NCBI GenBank assembly: GCA_910584475.1
Contig: CAJUBD010000004.1
Coordinates: forward strand, 124,001-188,000
DNA: 64,000 bases
From: an uncultured Treponema sp.
GTDB lineage: Bacteria > Spirochaetota > Spirochaetia > Treponematales > Treponemataceae
Direction: 5' to 3'
Shown piece after piece: positions 16,715 through 25,389 of the stretch (position 1 is the first letter of the stretch; each line of letters opens with the position of its first letter). A program made the translations under genes and the position numbers. The notes under the pieces were generated by a model. That model did no database searches and was not told the DNA's origin. It worked only from the letters and a program-made list of their open reading frames with translations.

Positions 16715-17302
16715 GTGAAAACTGATTTTTGGAAAGTTGGTTGGCGTACAGGAAAGACCGTAATAGCCGTTTTCTTATGTTTTTTTATTGATACCATAAG
16801 GGCAAACAGCGTTCCGTTTTATGCCGCGATCGCCGCTATATTGTGCGTCCAGAAAAATCTTGACGATAGCCTGAAGATTGCGTTGACTCGTGAAATTGCG
16901 ACAATAGTCGGAGGAATCTTTGGGATGGCTGTCTTGTTTTTTGAGACGACCGTTTATTGCATTCCTGATGATTTGTTGCGCTATTTGGTTTTGTCCGTTT
17001 TGCTCATTCCGCTTATAAATTTTTCTGTGTGGATAAAACAGGAGGACGGAACATTTCTTATGTGTGTCGTTTTCCTTTGTATAACGGCTACGCATGGAAA
17101 CGGTGAAAGTCCTTTTGCATTCGGCATTAGCCGAATTATCGATACCACAATTGGCATCGCGGTTGCCTTGCTCGTAAATCAATTTTCAAACATAGGAAGC
17201 AAGATTGGGAAAAACGCGAGTTCGACGACTTGCGCGAATTCAAGAAAGGATTCTTCAGAGGAAAAAGTTCTTCACAAAGAGAGATGGATAAAAAATAAGT
17301 GA
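16715..17302 (+). CDS. FUSC/aromatic-acid exporter-like membrane protein
   Basis: 195 aa. The N-terminal two thirds carry about five hydrophobic helices in the pattern of the FUSC/DUF939 family (RTGKTVIAVFLCFFIDTI..., FYAAIAAILCVQKNLDDSL, RIIDTTIGIAVALLVN). The characteristic G/A-rich small-residue turn AAIAAILCVQ is present. The last 40 residues are polar and Ser/Lys-rich. Members are thought to move aromatic acids or envelope precursors; substrate unknown here. GTG 16715 fits GGAG five bases upstream. Confidence 0.7.
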   Translation: MKTDFWKVGWRTGKTVIAVFLCFFIDTIRANSVPFYAAIAAILCVQKNLDDSLKIALTREIATIVGGIFGMAVLFFETTVYCIPDDLLRYLVLSVLLIPLINFSVWIKQEDGTFLMCVVFLCITATHGNGESPFAFGISRIIDTTIGIAVALLVNQFSNIGSKIGKNASSTTCANSRKDSSEEKVLHKERWIKNK

Positions 17303-17520
17303 CAGATCTTAATTGGGCAACTTTAGGCGTCGAAATGTTTTAAAGCGATTCACCTTTCAGCATTGCTCATTGTTTGTCATTTTGTGTGCCAATTCTTCTG
17401 TATTTTACAACTTACATTATCTCCTATTCGGAGAAGCCGGTCAAGCATCTAAATTCATAAAGGATGTCTAAACTCAGCGTTTGTTGTCTCACTGTGAAAA
17501 ACTAAACGCTTCTAAGCTTC

Positions 17521-17549
17521 TTGATTTTTCCTTTCAAATTAGTTATAAT
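17521..17549 (+). promoter_or_regulatory. gpmI promoter
   Basis: -35 TTGATT (17521-17526), 17-bp spacer, -10 TATAAT (17544-17549). The start codon is about 275 nt downstream, so the hairpin module is part of the transcript. The 17303-17520 stretch upstream shows no gene. Confidence 0.6.
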
Positions 17550-17576
17550 TATTTTAGAATTAAATTAATTAATTCG

Positions 17577-17822
17577 GGAGTCATGATGACATTCGCAAAT
17601 ATTATGTGACTGTCATCAACTAAAGTTTGCGTCGCAAACTTAAATCATATTCTGCACATTCAACTTGAAACTTCGCGCTACGTACTTGGTGCGGCTCATT
17701 TCATCGCGAATGTGCTTGAAAAGTCATTGGCAATACTTTTTGCTGCAAGCGAGTTTCCACGAGGAAATTCGGTAAACAGGCGAAAGCCTGCGACAAATTT
17801 TGCTATTGACTTTTTATTGGAG
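17577..17822 (+). promoter_or_regulatory. Multi-hairpin leader module before gpmI
   Basis: Hairpin 1 at 17585-17617 (GATGACATTCGC / GTGACTGTCATC; apex AAATATTATG), hairpin 2 at 17623-17641 (AAGTTTGCGTCGCAAACTT), hairpin 3 spanning 17654-17715 (GCACATTC / GCGAATGTGC) and hairpin 4 spanning 17719-17816 (AAAAGTCATTGGCAA / TTGCTATTGACTTTTT), then TTGGAG. Confidence 0.62.
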
Positions 17823-17828
17823 CGATAT

Positions 17829-19490
17829 ATGTCGGTTGAAGCATTGAAAAAAAATCCAAACTGGAAGGGCAGACGCGGTCCTGTTGTCCTTGTCATCATG
17901 GACGGCGTGGGCTACGGAAAATACGAGGAGGGGGACGCTGTTCGTGCCGCCCGAATGAAATATCTTGACTGGTTCAAGGCGAACTGCCCGAACACAAAGT
18001 TGAAGGCACATGGAACTGCCGTTGGGCTTCCTAGCGATGATGACATGGGAAACAGCGAGGTTGGACACAACGCCATGGGCTGCGGACGCGTTTTTGCACA
18101 AGGCGCAAAGCTCGTTTCAAACGCGATTTCTTCAGGAAGTATGTTTGAAGCGGATACATGGAAAAAACTCATCAAAAATGTGAACGACAAAAACACCACA
18201 TTGCATTTTATCGGACTTGTTTCTGACGGCAATGTCCATTCTCACATCGACCACTTGAAGGCAATGATAAATCAAGCGGCAAAAGACGGTGTGAAAAAAC
18301 TGCGCGTGCACGCCTTGCTTGACGGACGGGATGTCGATCCGACGAGCGCACTCACCTACATCACTCCGCTCGAGGAATTTTTGGCTTCGTTCAAAGACTG
18401 CGACTACCGCATCGCATCGGGCGGCGGACGAATGTTTATGACTATGGATAGATACAATGCAGATTGGTCTATGGTTGAAAGAGGCTGGAACGCGCATGTC
18501 CTTGGAGAGGGAAGAAAGTTTGAGAGCGCGACAGAGGCAATCGAAACATACAGAAAGGAAATCCCCGGCATTCTCGACCAGGATATGCACGAATTTGTGA
18601 TTGCGAAGGATGGCGTTCCCGTCGGCACAATAAATGACGGCGACAGCGTTATCTACTTCAATTTCAGGGGAGACCGCGCGCTTGAAATGACAGCCGCCTT
18701 TGAGAACGACAACGCTTCCTTTGACCATTTCGACAGAAAGCGCCGCCCCGCCGTTGAATATGCGGGAATGATGGAATATGACGGAGACCTTCACATCCCC
18801 CGCCAATACCTGGTGAATCCCCCCAGCATAGACCGCACCATGGGCGAATATCTCACAAAGTCAGGCGTTCGCATTCTGGCAATCAGTGAAACTCAAAAAT
18901 ACGGACATGTCACCTACTTCTTCAACGGAAACAAACTTGGAAAATTCGACGAGAAACTCGAGGACTATGTGGAAATAAAAAGTGATGTCGTTCCATTCGA
19001 GCAGCGCCCATGGATGAAGTGCGCCGAAATCACCGACAAGGTTGTGGAGGCTATAAAAAGCGGAAAATATGACCATATCCGCTTGAATTTCCCGAACGGC
19101 GACATGGTTGGGCACACGGGAGTTTTCAATGCGGTTGTGTGCTCTATGGAAGGAATGGACTTGCAGCTCGGGCGCATCAAAGCGGCCATTGAGGAGGCGG
19201 GCGGAATCCTTTGCATCACCGCTGACCATGGAAACTCCGATGACATGTACGAGCACGACAAAAAAACGGGCGGCGTAAAAATGGACGCAAGCGGAGAGCC
19301 AAAGGCAAAAACCTCCCACTCGCTTAATCCAGTTCCAGGCATCATCTATGACCCTGAATACAAAGGCGAGTATGACAATTCCAAATTGAACGAAGGTCTG
19401 GGCATTTCCAGCTGGCCCGCGACCATTATGAATCTTATGGGATTTGTTCCGCCCGAGGATTACGACAAGTCGATTATAAATATGAAGTAG
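17829..19490 (+). CDS. gpmI: 2,3-bisphosphoglycerate-independent phosphoglycerate mutase
   Basis: Glycolytic and gluconeogenic interconversion of 3- and 2-phosphoglycerate; cytoplasmic, metal-dependent, alkaline-phosphatase superfamily. The 553-aa product has the N-terminal metal site VVLVIMDGVGYGK, the Ser nucleophile in DDDMGNSEVGHNAMGCGR, LDGRDVDPTSA and the second metal cluster in LCITADHGNSDDMYE. The open frame continues upstream to 17712 through the leader, but ATG 17829 has GGAG 7 nt before it and starts the conserved part. Confidence 0.95.
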   Translation: MSVEALKKNPNWKGRRGPVVLVIMDGVGYGKYEEGDAVRAARMKYLDWFKANCPNTKLKAHGTAVGLPSDDDMGNSEVGHNAMGCGRVFAQGAKLVSNAISSGSMFEADTWKKLIKNVNDKNTTLHFIGLVSDGNVHSHIDHLKAMINQAAKDGVKKLRVHALLDGRDVDPTSALTYITPLEEFLASFKDCDYRIASGGGRMFMTMDRYNADWSMVERGWNAHVLGEGRKFESATEAIETYRKEIPGILDQDMHEFVIAKDGVPVGTINDGDSVIYFNFRGDRALEMTAAFENDNASFDHFDRKRRPAVEYAGMMEYDGDLHIPRQYLVNPPSIDRTMGEYLTKSGVRILAISETQKYGHVTYFFNGNKLGKFDEKLEDYVEIKSDVVPFEQRPWMKCAEITDKVVEAIKSGKYDHIRLNFPNGDMVGHTGVFNAVVCSMEGMDLQLGRIKAAIEEAGGILCITADHGNSDDMYEHDKKTGGVKMDASGEPKAKTSHSLNPVPGIIYDPEYKGEYDNSKLNEGLGISSWPATIMNLMGFVPPEDYDKSIINMK

Positions 19491-19499
19491 CATTGTAAA

Positions 19500-19530
19500 C
19501 AGGGCGGTATATCTTGCCGCCTTGTTTTTT
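19500..19530 (+). terminator. Terminator after gpmI
   Basis: Stem CAGGGCGG / CCGCCTTG with a nine-base loop and six T. Confidence 0.65.
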
Positions 19531-19619
19531 CCTGGCAAGTAATTTTTTGGAGGCTTTGGGCGAAAACAGATTGATTGTTTTTGATTGTTTTGCTCTTGAC
19601 TTTTTATGGGAAGTGAAAA

Positions 19620-19985
19620 ATGGAATTCGTCAAAAAAGAAGACATAAAAAAACTTTCGAACCCCGGCGTAATTTCACGGCAAATCTTAAATCCCGAAAAT
19701 TCCAAAAGCGCGAGGGTTACGATTACGGAAGTACATCTTGAGCCAGCCGCTATTCAGCCGCGCCATGCGCACGATTCGCAAGAACAAATTTACTACGCCA
19801 TAAAGGGCAATGGAATTCTTTTGCTCGCGGACGGCAAGGAAAAAGATTTTTCGGCAGGAGATGCCGCGCGATTTGCTGACGGAGATGTTCACGGTTTGCG
19901 GAACAATTCAGAAGAAGAGTTCGTATACATTTCTGTGACATCGCCGCCAATAAATTTCGGGTACGCGTATAAAGGCAAAGCTTGA
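19620..19985 (+). CDS. Cupin-domain protein
   Basis: Single-domain cupin of 121 aa. Motif 1 is seen in IQPRHAHDSQEQIYYAIKGNG (two His, Gln/Glu for the metal) and motif 2 in AGDAARFADGDVHGLRNNSEEE (His). Metal and substrate cannot be told. The start is preceded by GGGAAG and by GACTTTTTAT, the same ending as the hairpin 4 arms elsewhere, although hairpin 1 is not recognisable here. Confidence 0.8.
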   Translation: MEFVKKEDIKKLSNPGVISRQILNPENSKSARVTITEVHLEPAAIQPRHAHDSQEQIYYAIKGNGILLLADGKEKDFSAGDAARFADGDVHGLRNNSEEEFVYISVTSPPINFGYAYKGKA

Positions 19986-20044
19986 GATTCTAGAACTCCA
20001 TGGACGAATCCTTTTTTCTGAGTTTTCATTTCGGCGAAAACTCA

Positions 20045-20216
20045 GTCTTCCCAATTTCTGCGGACGTTTAAAGTCAGCGACTAAAATAATACGCAAGTCT
20101 TGTGAGTCGCTGTCGGAGTTTTCGCCTTGTTTTTTTTGCGAAAACCTGCGCGACAATTTTGACTTCGAGTTTTGTCGGTGCGGAGCGCCTTACCGAAAAC
20201 TCGTTTATTATTTAAG
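20045..20216 (+). repeat. Orphan multi-hairpin module
   Basis: GGACGTTTAAAGTCAGCGACTAAAAT start, GGAGTTTTCGCC / GCGAAAACC pairing, TTCGAGTTTTGTCGG / CCGAAAACTCG and a terminal TTATTTAAGGAAG. It lies between two convergent genes, so no gene follows it in sense direction. Confidence 0.45.
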
Positions 20217-20261
20217 GAAGTGACGCGGAATTATCTTGCGTAGCATTTTTCGTTTTCCGCT

Positions 20262-21074
20262 TTATTCCGCTTCCATATATTCCTCGGCTTCCGACTTTTC
20301 GCCCGAAACGCTTTCGACCTCTTCATAAACATCGTCCTTTAGTTTTTCCTGTTCCGCCACGGGCACGCGGATAATCATCGCCTCATCGATTTTACGCTCG
20401 TCCATAAACGCGAGCAAGTCTTCCATTTGCGCGCGGTTAAAAAGAAGCGTCATTCCGTGGAAAACCATCGCATTTTCCTCGCTCTGCCCGGGATGATCTG
20501 CCACCGCCTCATCAAACGTAATTTTAAAATACGGCGACTTCTTTATGAACTCATAGCCGAATTTCACGTCAGGACGCGCGGTTTCGCCGCCGTTCACCAA
20601 GCCCCATCGAATCTTGCCGCGCCTGTGTCCATAGACTTTCTCCACATTTCGACTTCGTTTGTCCAGCCGCTTTTTATCAAAGTCGTCCTTGTAAAGCGCG
20701 AAAGCCTCGGCGCATTTCTTACGCATTTCCTTGTCAAAGCACGGAAAGAATTTCTGCAACTGCCTGTACGAAAGCACGATTTCATCCTGCGTGGGATAAT
20801 ACTGAACCAAAGCCTCTGACTTCGCCACCTGACCCGGAAGAATCCTTTTGAGCGACATTGAAGCCATTCCCAAATCAATCGGCGGAACTTCCGCGCCGAA
20901 TCCCAAAAATCCCTTCTTGCGACTGACGCGCCGCAAGACCTCGTATTCCTGACCGTCCTCGCCAACTTCGCGCCCAATCACTTCCACAGGCGGCTCTTTT
21001 TTCTTTTTGCTTTTGGCGGACGCAAACGACAAAACAACGCACGCACAACAAACAACACAAAAAAAATGTTTCAT
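20262..21074 (-). CDS. Hypothetical exported protein
   Basis: 270 aa with signal peptide MKHFFCVVCCACVVLSFASA, then a Lys-rich stretch (KSKKKKEPPVE) and a globular domain of about 210 residues (IDLGMASMSLKRILPGQVAK; FHGMTLLFNRAQMEDLLAFM), ending in a Glu-rich tail. No family recognised. ATG 21074 follows CGAGG with a good spacing. An AAGAAATCGTTTTCTC palindrome 18-33 bp upstream links it to the mannan-type operator set. Confidence 0.7.
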   Translation of the reverse strand: MKHFFCVVCCACVVLSFASAKSKKKKEPPVEVIGREVGEDGQEYEVLRRVSRKKGFLGFGAEVPPIDLGMASMSLKRILPGQVAKSEALVQYYPTQDEIVLSYRQLQKFFPCFDKEMRKKCAEAFALYKDDFDKKRLDKRSRNVEKVYGHRRGKIRWGLVNGGETARPDVKFGYEFIKKSPYFKITFDEAVADHPGQSEENAMVFHGMTLLFNRAQMEDLLAFMDERKIDEAMIIRVPVAEQEKLKDDVYEEVESVSGEKSEAEEYMEAE

Positions 21075-21090
21075 AATAAACCTCGAAAAA

Positions 21091-21108
21091 AAAGAAATCG
21101 TTTTCTCT
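21091..21108 (-). promoter_or_regulatory. LacI-type operator-like palindrome, copy A
   Basis: AAAGAAATCGTTTTCTCT, centred on CG, lies directly upstream of the 20262-21074 gene. It is the weakest match of the four copies; no good -10 box is visible next to it. Confidence 0.4.
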
Positions 21109-21155
21109 AAATAAACCAATGACTGTGCGAAAAGTTACAGGGAAAACATCAATCC

Positions 21156-21179
21156 GCCCGCGCGTTTTGTCAAGCGAAG
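21156..21179. repeat. Direct repeat, left copy, flanking the toxin-antitoxin pair
   Basis: 24 bp identical to 21785-21808 (starts GCCCGCGCGTTTTGTCAAGC), with weaker similarity continuing for about 14 bp. The right copy forms the antitoxin promoter; the left copy keeps the TTGACA but has no -10 box. Confidence 0.7.
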
Positions 21180-21193
21180 AAGCACAATGCGCA

Positions 21194-21475
21194 TTACTTT
21201 TTGAACAAGTCGCTGTGAGTGCCCATATCAATCAAAGTCAAAATCAACAAATCGCTTTCTTTCTTGTATTCCAAAAGCCAGTCGCCTTGAATGTGACATT
21301 CGCGTATCCCTTTTTTGTCACCAATCAATTCATGGTCGCAATGCCTTTCATCAAGTGGAATATCATTCTTTAACTTTGCGACTATTTCCTTGAGCTTCGA
21401 TATGTCGAGATTCCGCCGTTTTGCACGTTTAAGGCTTTTTTTAAATTTCTTTGAATGGAAAACCGTGTACGTCAT
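21194..21475 (-). CDS. yafQ: YafQ-family mRNA interferase toxin
   Basis: RelE-superfamily ribosome-dependent endoribonuclease of type II toxin-antitoxin systems, 93 aa. The family C-terminal half is clear: HCDHELIGDKKGIRECHI, with the catalytic-site His and Asp residues, and DWLLEYKKESDLLILTLIDMGTHSDLF. ATG 21475 is preferred because it overlaps the antitoxin stop as ATGA, the usual coupled arrangement. Confidence 0.9.
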   Translation of the reverse strand: MTYTVFHSKKFKKSLKRAKRRNLDISKLKEIVAKLKNDIPLDERHCDHELIGDKKGIRECHIQGDWLLEYKKESDLLILTLIDMGTHSDLFKK

Positions 21476-21768
21476 ACGCCCAAGTCTTTCCACATCTCAT
21501 CAAGATCCGTGTAGCCCTTGTATCGTTCAGGATGCTTGGCGATTTTTTCCGCCTCACGGACAGCGGCCTTGAAACGTCGCGTCGGCTTGAGTTCTGGCTC
21601 GGCATTTTCAGGATACGCCACGCTGAACGGAATCCCATTGCGAATTACGCACTGTCTCAAATATATGCTCACAGCATCGGAAAGAGACAGCCCCAGTCCG
21701 CTGAACAATGCGGCCGCATCTTTTTTGAGTTTTGAATCAACCTTTATTTTCGTACTTGCAGTTGCCAT
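21472..21768 (-). CDS. dinJ: DinJ/RelB-family antitoxin
   Basis: 98-aa antitoxin that should bind YafQ and repress its own promoter. The ribbon-helix-helix N-terminus is recognisable (ASTKIKVDSKLKKDAAALFSGLGLSLSDAVSIYL) with the typical NGIPF segment after it. It is first in a two-gene operon with yafQ. Its ATG lies six bases after a perfect -10 box, so it is probably leaderless. Confidence 0.9.
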   Translation of the reverse strand: MATASTKIKVDSKLKKDAAALFSGLGLSLSDAVSIYLRQCVIRNGIPFSVAYPENAEPELKPTRRFKAAVREAEKIAKHPERYKGYTDLDEMWKDLGV

Positions 21769-21774
21769 ACTAAA

Positions 21775-21802
21775 ATTATACCCTGCCCGCGCGTTTTGTC
21801 AA
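21775..21802 (-). promoter_or_regulatory. dinJ-yafQ promoter, leaderless type
   Basis: Minus strand -35 TTGACA (21797-21802), 16-bp spacer, -10 TATAAT (21775-21780), then TTTAGT and the ATG. Confidence 0.75.
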
Positions 21803-21808
21803 GCGAAG
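21785..21808. repeat. Direct repeat, right copy, flanking the toxin-antitoxin pair
   Basis: Identical over 24 bp to 21156-21179. It contains the -35 box of the dinJ promoter. Confidence 0.7.
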
Positions 21809-21830
21809 CAAGCGCAATACGCGGCGAAAA

Positions 21831-21863
21831 AAAAGGCGGCTTCCGCAACCACGAAAACCGCCA
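21831..21863 (-). terminator. Possible terminator of the 22043-22924 gene
   Basis: Read on the minus strand: GGCGG, a 16-17 nt loop, then GCCGCC and eight T. The stem is short. The rest of 21810-22042 shows no gene. Confidence 0.4.
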
Positions 21864-22042
21864 AAAATAAGGAGGAAATATCAAAGAGCCACAATTAAAA
21901 CTTAATTGCAACTAAAAGATATTCAAACAGACTGCACGCGGAACGCGTTTCGCGCCGTGTACCGCATACAAAGCACGTTATTTTCCAAACAACACTTCAA
22001 TGCCGCAATGTAACCACGCGCCACAGCCACAAACTTTTTTAC

Positions 22043-22924
22043 TTAATTCCAATCAAAGCCAGAGAGGTCTATCGGCTTGCCGTCTTGGTCAAGTACCAAT
22101 AAATTCCTTATGTATACAGTGCCGCCTTTTTTCGCACTTCCATTATATAATTCCATACCGACTACCTGCAAATCGTCATTGTTAGTTGCTCCATTAACAT
22201 ACCAACCACTGTCACTCGCAGATGCCTTACCACCACTAATTTCAGAGCCTTTAGCTGCAAGGGTAGGAGTTGTGAATTTTTTCCATTCAGTCGTGAGCTT
22301 TGGATATGCATCTTCAGCATCTGGAATTTTTACATAATCCCAATTTCCACCGACTTTGACAACCGCGCTTATATCAACACCATCTGCTGTATCAGTCATG
22401 CATTCAAAACTTATGACTTTAGCAGTTTTATCACTTTTAACCTCAATGGAAAACTCAACCTTTTCATCCGATGCTGAAAATTCTTTAGAATATTCTTTCG
22501 CATAATACTTGCTATTAGCGTCCACTTCGCTATCCCCTCCAGAAGGACTTCCCGAAGAAAACGCCTTGTCGCTATATTTATAAGTCGTCGTCTTATCGTC
22601 CGCGGCAAGTTTCACATAATCTTTTACACGCATGTCAAGAATTTTAACCGCTTCGTCGCCGACAGTGATTACATCGCCTTTGACGGAATAAGGTGCGCCG
22701 TCTTCCGCCGAAGTATAGTTGCCGTCGTCGCCCTTTTCGCAATTCAAGTACGCTTTGCCATCCTTAAAATACACTGCGCTCGCGTCATCCTCTGAATCTA
22801 TCCACAAGCCTTCCAAGACATTCGGATCATAATCGCCGCTTTCAGAGCCGTCAGAGCAACCTACTATTACCCCCCCCCACGCCAAAACCGCAAGGGCACT
22901 CAACAAAACAAAAAATTTTTTCAT
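22043..22924 (-). CDS. Lipoprotein with carbohydrate-binding-like C-terminal domain, poly-G tract in signal peptide
   Basis: 293 aa. The signal peptide MKKFFVLLSALAVLAWGGVIVGC has its acceptor Cys at residue 22-23. The codons before it contain nine G followed by TA (22870-22878), in frame as sequenced. An N-terminal domain with acidic loops follows. The C-terminal 130 residues look like a beta-sandwich ligand-binding domain (FECMTDTADGVDISAVV; NWDYVKIPDAEDAYPKL; GGTVYIRNLLVLDQDG), similar in style to the secreted protein at 24791-25387. Substrate unknown. It follows the porin-like gene with a hairpin module between. Confidence 0.78.
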   Translation of the reverse strand: MKKFFVLLSALAVLAWGGVIVGCSDGSESGDYDPNVLEGLWIDSEDDASAVYFKDGKAYLNCEKGDDGNYTSAEDGAPYSVKGDVITVGDEAVKILDMRVKDYVKLAADDKTTTYKYSDKAFSSGSPSGGDSEVDANSKYYAKEYSKEFSASDEKVEFSIEVKSDKTAKVISFECMTDTADGVDISAVVKVGGNWDYVKIPDAEDAYPKLTTEWKKFTTPTLAAKGSEISGGKASASDSGWYVNGATNNDDLQVVGMELYNGSAKKGGTVYIRNLLVLDQDGKPIDLSGFDWN

Positions 22925-22929
22925 AACAT

Positions 22930-23095
22930 TCTCCTCTAAAAAGTCAAAAAGAAAGTTTGAACTTTCGATTGACTTTTTGGGCTGCTTCGCAAGAAGCAGC
23001 GTTTGATATGCAAGTTTTCGCAAGAAAACTCGGGACAAAAGACGGCGGCGGCATTTTCGACGACGGCTTTTGCCACTCCCAATAAAAAGTCAAGA
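22930..23095 (-). promoter_or_regulatory. Multi-hairpin leader module before the 22043-22924 gene
   Basis: Minus strand order: GGCAAAAGCCG / CCGTCTTTTGTC around AAAATGCCGC, CGAGTTTTCTTGCGAAAACTTG, CTGCTTCTTGCGAAGCAG, and AAAAAGTCAATCG / CTTTTTGACTTTTT, then AGAGGAG and the ATG. Confidence 0.6.
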
Positions 23096-23132
23096 GTATG
23101 CGAAGCGCATTGCGCTACGCATACAAGCCGCA

Positions 23133-24636
23133 TCAGTTGCCGAGCCACACTTCGAAGTATGCGCCGAGCCAGAACCTGTCTTTCGGTTTATCTGCCGCAA
23201 GGTCGCCAGTATTGAGCGCGTGATACCATTCCGCGCCAATTCCGACTCCCGCTCCGCCAGGAAGCCAGTTTGTCCAGCCCGCCTTTACGACAAGCATGTT
23301 CTCGCCCATATCGTAGCCATCATTGTTGTCGATGTCGCGGAAGTAAACGCCAGCATCCAAGTTCACAGAACCGATGGGAAGTTGGTATCCCACTGAAGCG
23401 ACGACATAGCCACCGAGTTCCGCATCATCAACAATCTGTCCTTTTTTGTTGGTATAATATGCCCAAGAAGGAGCTTCGCCCTCGTCACCAGGCTTGACCA
23501 TAGAGAAGTTTCCGTAGAGCAAAAGGCTCAATTTGTCTGTAGCCTTCCAACCCAAACGCAAATCAACAGCGAAGGCATTGAATTTGTTGGCTACACCATC
23601 ACCATTTCTGCTGACATTAAGGGGATTGCCGTTATTCCAACTTCCATTAGCAGTATCCTGATAATACTTGCTACTTCCATCGCGAACATCAAAAACGCCA
23701 GTCACGCCCAAAGTTCCAAAGAGCGCGCCGTCCAAAAAGCGAGGCTGCCAATATGCCGCGAGCACATTGTTTCCGAGTGCCAAAGTTTTGTAGATGAGTT
23801 CAATCGAACCGGCACTTTCAAAGGCATAGCCCACTTCCGCTTCAATGCCAGCAATCAAGTCTATAGAATTGTTGCGTTTGTCTGTGACAAAGCTTTGGAA
23901 GCCCTCTTTATTTTCGGCACTGCGATACTTTGAAAGAGCTAGCTTCGCGAAGAAACCGTCCTCGCCTTGCGAGTAAGAAGCGCGAAGTCCGATGGCATAG
24001 TTAGAGCCGATGGCGGCAGAATCCCAACCATACATTCTCGCACTTACTGTGTCTTGTCCGATGTCGCCGATTCCCCATCCATTCCGTCCAAGTATATTGC
24101 CATCTTTTTTTGAATCAAAACCCTTAGTAGGATCACCAATAAGGCCATAGTAAACGCCGGTCTTTGAGTCATTGTCACAGTCGATTATGGAGATTTCGCC
24201 AAACTTGTTGTTCACGCGCTCATCCGTGCCCTTGTACCAGTGCCGCTCCTCGCTGTTGCCGAAGCTTACCGTAAAGCCTTCGAAAGGACTAAACCAAGCG
24301 CTGTATTCTTTGATGCCGAGCTTGCCCATAGTCTGACCATTGTTGTCAGTAGTCGCCGACCACAAATCAGGGCGCAAATTGATATTTATTCCTGCATAAT
24401 CTGAATGGAAATTGAAGCGAAAATCCTGCGCATCCCAGCCTGTCCACATATCTGGGTCTAAAAAGGTTGTCAATGCCTTTTCTTTAGTGCCATCAATCTG
24501 CAACAATCCGAACGGCAATTTGAATCCACCGTTGATACTAAGCGCGGGGTCGGCAGTTAAATACCCCCCCCCCTATGCACATCGCAAGGGCGGCGGCGCA
24601 AGCCACTTTGCCCGATTTTTTAAGGAACTTTTTCAT
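23133..24636 (-). CDS. Porin-like outer-membrane protein, out of frame at a G10 tract
   Basis: Predicted beta-barrel envelope protein. ATG 24636 follows GGAGGC and opens a signal peptide (MKKFLKKSGKVACAAALAMC). At 24564-24573 a run of ten G followed by TA shifts the frame to an early stop. With nine G the product would continue IGGGYLTADPALSING into one 500-aa frame of alternating strands with many Tyr, Trp and Gly, and a C-terminal aromatic strand (FWLGAYFEVWLGN). I read it as a phase-variable gene in the OFF state; an assembly error is the alternative. An operator palindrome lies about 75 bp upstream. Confidence 0.75.
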
Positions 24637-24710
24637 TTTAGCCTCCTTTTTTCGCTAAACAGCGTTCCTTCAAATTAAGTGTTTCCCAAAGCGAAGATTT
24701 CTGTGCTTTT

Positions 24711-24728
24711 AAAGAAACCGTTTTCTCT
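24711..24728 (-). promoter_or_regulatory. LacI-type operator-like palindrome, copy B
   Basis: AAAGAAACCGTTTTCTCT upstream of the porin-like gene, same core as copies C and D. Only a weak promoter (TTGCAC with a poor -10) is visible next to it. Confidence 0.55.
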
Positions 24729-24790
24729 ATTGCACAAAAAAAAATTCGTGCAACCATCTAGGAGCATTGCGAAAACCTCGCCATCCAAAC

Positions 24791-25387
24791 TCACTCCTCG
24801 ATGAGGCGGATGTTGTCCACATACACCGCGCTCGCTGGCACGCCCTGCGGGATGAAGAATTTGAACGCCATCCTTTTCACGTCGTCCGGGTCGTTCAAAT
24901 CCGTGCTGAAATTCCACTTCGTGGACGCGCTCTTGAGGTTGCCCTCGTAAAGAGGAACGCGCACCGTCCGTGTCTTTCCGGCAGCTACGTTTGTGACGCG
25001 GCTTTCATGCCAATCCCACCCAGAACCAGTGACGATTGCCGCCGCCACTTGAATCGTGTACCTTGTGGGATTGTGCACGTCGAATTCAATCGCGTCGAAC
25101 GGGGAAATGTCCGTCATCGCGGGCTTTTCCGTGTAGAAAGTAGCCGCAATCGCACCCGCCTTCGCAGAGCCGAACTCGCATTTAAGCGAAGACTCGCCCT
25201 CGCTTTTCCAGTCCGCGCTCACAGAAGCCGCCGTGCTCTTGTCACCGTCGTTCCACTTAGAACCGACGAACGTCCATTGCGTGGAAGAGCCTTCAAAGCC
25301 CTCCAGCAATTCTTCGCTTTCCGCTGCCGCGCCGAACGCCAAAAGCGAACAAAGCGCGGTCGCCAAAGCCAATTTGACTTTTTTCAC
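24791..25387 (-). CDS. Secreted carbohydrate-binding-module-like protein
   Basis: 198 aa: signal peptide (MKKVKLALATALCSLLAFGAAA) and one beta-sandwich domain opening LLEGFEGSSTQWTFVGSKW and closing VYVDNIRLIEE, the frame typical of galactose-binding-fold CBMs. The end resembles the C-terminal domain of the GH5 mannanase (IYIDDVILYKK). A role in holding mannan at the cell surface is inferred from this and from the shared operator. GTG 25387 follows GGAGGC with normal spacing. The protein has no catalytic domain. Confidence 0.72.
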   Translation of the reverse strand: MKKVKLALATALCSLLAFGAAAESEELLEGFEGSSTQWTFVGSKWNDGDKSTAASVSADWKSEGESSLKCEFGSAKAGAIAATFYTEKPAMTDISPFDAIEFDVHNPTRYTIQVAAAIVTGSGWDWHESRVTNVAAGKTRTVRVPLYEGNLKSASTKWNFSTDLNDPDDVKRMAFKFFIPQGVPASAVYVDNIRLIEE

Positions 25388-25389
25388 TC

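Noticed and set aside
17712..17828. N-terminal extension of gpmI of 39 codons
   Set aside because: It reads through the hairpin leader, lacks a plausible RBS, and the conserved mutase sequence begins after ATG 17829.
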